64,000 nucleotides of DNA from Streptomyces sp. CNQ-509 (lineage in GTDB: Bacteria; Actinomycetota; Actinomycetes; Streptomycetales; Streptomycetaceae), in the NCBI RefSeq assembly GCF_001011035.1, contig NZ_CP011492.1, positions 7,608,951 through 7,672,950 on the forward strand. The letters run 5' to 3'. The position numbers and the translations under genes were made by a program. The stretch's first letter is position 1; each line of letters starts with the position of its first letter. The notes under the pieces are model-generated. The model saw only the letters and a program-made list of their open reading frames with translations, did no database searches and had not been told where the DNA came from. Positions 61,406-64,000 of this stretch are shown here, in pieces.

Positions 61406-62783
61406 TAGTCAACGAAGACGGAACGACACCACGCGGTTCCCTGATTGACGAGATCGTCCGTGAGGGCGCACGGCGGACGCTGGCCGCCGCGCTGGAAGCC
61501 GAAGTCCACACCTACATGTCCGAGTTGGCCGATCAACGGGACGAGTCCGGGCGGCGGCTGGTCGTGCGCAACGGCTTCCGCCAGGCGCGGAAGGTCACGA
61601 CCTCGGCCGGGGCGATCGAGGTGAGGGCCCCACGGGTCAATGACAAGCGCGTCGACGAGGCGACCGGAGAGCGCAAGCGGTTCCCGGCGATCCTGCCGCC
61701 CTGGGCCCGCAAGTCCCCGAAGATCAGCGAGGTGTCGCCTCTGCTTTATCTGCACGGCCTGTCGTCGGGTGACTTCGTGCCCGCTCTGGAGCAGTTCCCC
61801 GGCTCCTCCGCCGGCCTCTCGCCCGCCACCGTCACGAGGCTCACCGGGCAGTGGCAGGCCGACGACAAAGCTTTCGGCGAGCGTGACCTGACCGGGTCTG
61901 ACTACGCCTACGTCTGGGCTGACGGCATCCACCTGCGCATACGCCTGACCGAGGCCAAATCCTGCGTGCTGGTCATCATGGGCGTACGCGCGGACGGCAC
62001 CAAGGAGCTGATCGCGATGGCCGACGGCTACCGCGAGTCCGCCGAGTCCTGGGCCGACCTGCTCCGAGACGCCGCCTGGCGCGGCATGCGGGCCCCCGTC
62101 CTCGCGGTCGGCGACGGAGCACTCGGATTCTGGAAGGCCCTCGCCCAGGTGTTTCCCGACGCCCGCCATCAGAGGTGCCGGGTTCACAAAACGGCCCATG
62201 TACTCAACGCGCTGCCGAAGTCGGCCCAGCCTGGTGCGCGCAAGGCACTGCAGGACATATACAACGCCGAGGACCGCGAGCACGCGGTCGAGGCCGTCGC
62301 TGCGTTCGACAAGACGTACGGCACGAAGTGGCCCAAGGCCGCCAAGAAGATCACCGACGACGTCGACGAACTGCTCGCCTTCTACGACTTGCCGGCCGAA
62401 CACTGGGTTCACCTGCGCACGACGAATCCCCTCGAATCAACCTTCGCGACGGTACGTCTCAGGACCAAGGTCACCAAGGGCGCCGGCAGTGCGGCCGCCG
62501 CGCTTGCCATGGTCTTCAAGCTCGTCGAGTCCGCCCAGGCCCGCTGGCGGGCCGTGAACGCGCCCCACCTGGTCGCCCTCGTACGGGCCGGAGCTTGCTT
62601 CGAACGCGGTCGGCTCGTCGAACGCCCTGAGGCTCACGCAGCCTGAATGACCGCAACTGATCGACTGCTCTGGATGTACGCCTCGCCAGTGCGATGAGTT
62701 TGCCTGCTGCCTGAAGTCTTCCACCGTGACACTTCCGCCCCGATGGGGCGAGAAGGAGAGCATGCCCATGCCATGGAGGAGAG

Positions 62784-63380
62784 ATGGAAGCCAGAATGAG
62801 CAATCCGATTCGGCTGTACATGTCGATGTCGCTTGACGGCTACATCGCCGGCCCGGACGATCGGCCAGGTCAGGAGCTCGGACGCGACGGCGGACGGCTC
62901 TTCAACTGGCTCGACGACCGGGAATCTGACGGTCCGAGCGGCCAGGTCTACCGCGAAGCGCTGGCGACCGGCGCGGTGATCTCCGGCCGACGGACCTTCG
63001 AACTCGCCGGGCGCTGGCAGGGCGACCATCACGACGGCGTGCCGATCCTCGTCCTCACCCATCAGGTGGATGACGGGGACGTGCCTCCCGGCCACGCGCG
63101 TTTCGTCACCGACGTCGAAGAATGCGCCCGTCAGGCTCGCGCCGCCGCCGGGGACCGGCCGGTCATGGTCCATGGGGCGGGGGCGGCCCAAGCACTCCTC
63201 CGCGCCGGACAGATCGACGAGATGGAGATCCACCTGGTGCAGGTCCTCCTCGGGGGCGGTCGACGGCTGTTCGACCACCTCGGTGGTGATCACATCGAAC
63301 TCGACCTCGTCCGACGGCTGGAGGACCGAGACGTCACACACCTCCGCTACCAGGTGCGCCGACCCGGGAAAGCCGCATGA
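62784..63380 (+). CDS. Dihydrofolate reductase family protein (RibD C-terminal type)
   Basis: This is a 198-residue protein of the DHFR/RibD-C fold. RLYMSMSLDGYIAGPDD opens the domain, GAVISGRRTFELAG is the NADPH phosphate region, RPVMVHGAGAAQALLRAGQIDEMEIHLVQVLLGGGRRLFDHL completes it. These stand-alone proteins reduce pteridines, pyrimidines or unknown substrates. Trimethoprim resistance should not be assumed. AGGAGAG precedes the ATG. It overlaps the VOC gene by 4 bp and is a transposon passenger. Confidence 0.88.
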   Translation: MEARMSNPIRLYMSMSLDGYIAGPDDRPGQELGRDGGRLFNWLDDRESDGPSGQVYREALATGAVISGRRTFELAGRWQGDHHDGVPILVLTHQVDDGDVPPGHARFVTDVEECARQARAAAGDRPVMVHGAGAAQALLRAGQIDEMEIHLVQVLLGGGRRLFDHLGGDHIELDLVRRLEDRDVTHLRYQVRRPGKAA

Positions 63381-63790
63381 AGACGCTCTTCGTCTCCTAC
63401 CGCGTCACCGACCTGGACCGCTCACTCCGCTTCTACACCGCCTTGGGCTACGTCGAACTGGGCAGCGTCGAGATCGGCGACGGGGCTCACCTCGTGATCC
63501 TCAAGCTCCCCGACGAACCAGCGGCCTCGCTTGAACTGGTCCACCGCCCCGTCGACGGACGCGTCGACGTGGGCAGCGGTTTCGACCACCTCGCGATCCA
63601 GGTGGACACACTGGCCGCCACCCTGGAGCGGCTGACCGACGCCGGCCTGGAGCCAGAACCTGTCCAGTACCCGGGCGGCCCTCGCGGCCCGAAGACGTCG
63701 TGGCTCACCGACCCGGATGGCTACCGGATCGAGTTGGTGGAGTGGCCGCCCGGACACCCCGACGGCATCACCGCCGCGGACTTCTCCTGA
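63377..63790 (+). CDS. VOC (glyoxalase/bleomycin-resistance fold) protein
   Basis: This is a 137-residue vicinal-oxygen-chelate protein of glyoxalase I type. FVSYRVTDLDRSLRFYTALGYVELG, E in SLELVH, H in GFDHLAIQV and E in YRIELVEW provide the metal ligands of the fold. It could be a lactoylglutathione lyase-like detoxifying enzyme or a drug-binding protein. It is translationally coupled (ATGA) to the DHFR-family gene as the second transposon passenger. Confidence 0.88.
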   Translation: MKTLFVSYRVTDLDRSLRFYTALGYVELGSVEIGDGAHLVILKLPDEPAASLELVHRPVDGRVDVGSGFDHLAIQVDTLAATLERLTDAGLEPEPVQYPGGPRGPKTSWLTDPDGYRIELVEWPPGHPDGITAADFS

Positions 63791-63889
63791 GCGGTTCAGT
63801 GAGCGGAGTAAAGAAGCTTCGCTTCGGGACGGGCGCGGCGCAGCCCGACGCGGCATCCCCACCCCATCCACAGGTCTTGACAATTACTC

Positions 63890-64000
63890 GCGGTGGGGTC
63901 CAGCGACATCAGTGCCATGTAGACGTATTTCAGGGCGGCTTGCTCGTTGGGGAAGTGGCCGCGGGCGCGGACGGTCCTGCGTATGCGGGCGTTGACGCTC
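63890..64000 (-). pseudogene. IS256-type transposase interrupted by the transposon, left off the window
   Basis: The minus strand reads SVNARIRRTVRARGHFPNEQAALKYVYMALMSLDPT, the last third of an IS256 transposase, up to the insertion point. The remaining C-terminus is at 60,266-60,401. The N-terminal part lies beyond the window. Confidence 0.85.

Larger units (their letters stand above)
60532..62646 (+). pseudogene. IS256-family transposase interrupted at codon 2 by an IS5-family element
   Basis: After removal of the IS5-family element and one TA copy, the gene reads ATG-GTA-GTC-AAC and gives a protein of about 415 residues. Its features are GSLIDEIVREGARRTLAAALEAEV, VRAPRVNDKRVDEATGERKRF, the catalytic D in YVWADGIHLRIRL, D in AVGDGALGFW, RHQRCRVHKTAHVLNALPKSAQP and E in TTNPLESTFATVRLRTKVTKGAG. 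The main open part resumes at 61,406. A start inside the IS5 element (frame opens at 61,342) could still allow a fusion protein. Confidence 0.8.
60402..63889 (+). mobile_element. IS256-family transposon with DHFR-like and VOC passenger genes
   Basis: The ends are 24-bp inverted repeats with three mismatches, sharing TCAAGACCTGTGGAT at 60,411-60,425 and its complement at 63,866-63,880. The flanks repeat CGGTGGGG (60,394-60,401 and 63,891-63,898, one extra base on the right), the 8-bp duplication expected of IS256. The element is inserted in another IS256-type transposase gene. It holds its own transposase (interrupted), a DHFR-family gene and a VOC gene. Confidence 0.75.

Noticed and set aside
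62647..62783. True right end of the IS256-type element just after its transposase
   Set aside because: No copy of TCAAGACCTGTGGAT or its complement is found here; the only partner of the left end is at 63,866-63,889.

Overview
The window is high-GC actinobacterial DNA of Streptomyces type. Third codon positions are strongly G/C, GTG starts and Tat or lipoprotein exports are common, there is a PASTA-less membrane Ser/Thr kinase, and in-frame TTA codons are confined to a few accessory genes. It falls into three parts.

Positions 1-22,143 look like ordinary chromosome arm. A sugar ABC importer (permease and Tat-type lipoprotein) is followed by a LacI regulator. Then come a LysM/M23 cell-wall peptidase, a Dps protein behind a Fur-family-like palindrome, an alginate-lyase-family enzyme behind a cluster of TGTTCA/TGAACA half-sites, gamma-glutamyltransferase, a PLP enzyme overlapping its YheO/DauR-type regulator, and a core-deleted paralogue of the alginate lyase. 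The rest is a double-Nudix protein, an enoyl-CoA hydratase, a kinase/acyltransferase pair, an ATP-dependent DNA ligase, a hemerythrin/LLM oxidoreductase pair divergent from a MarR regulator, a six-bladed BNR propeller and a CPBP membrane protease.

Positions 22,249-58,904 look like an old genomic island. It begins at tRNA-Pro(GGG), and each end carries a remnant of a tyrosine integrase C-terminus (84 bp, about 92% identical, same orientation). Inside is an intact alkylresorcinol-type set (type III PKS, methyltransferase, flavoprotein hydroxylase, UbiA prenyltransferase). Next is a zone dense in broken genes, with one atypical lower-GC Tat-exported amidohydrolase. After that come an MMPL transporter with a two-component system sharing a promoter motif, two efflux modules with their own TetR or MarR regulators, and a second biosynthetic cluster at 45-56.7 kb. 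The second cluster has a FtsX-type ABC transporter, an AMP-forming ligase, a fused PabAB aminodeoxychorismate synthase, a PobA-like hydroxylase, a UbiA-like prenyltransferase and a class IV aminotransferase/lyase. I infer that it makes 4-aminobenzoate, then ring-hydroxylates, prenylates and activates it. Three of its genes carry TTA codons, so it is probably bldA-dependent. A 22-residue peptide gene with a strong ribosome binding site and a decayed KAS III gene sit in its middle.

Positions 58,982-64,000 hold a glycerol facilitator and then nested mobile DNA. An IS256-family transposon of about 3.49 kb carries a DHFR-family gene and a VOC gene as passengers. It is inserted in another IS256-type transposase gene, and its own transposase is broken at codon 2 by an 868-bp IS5-family element with a TA duplication.
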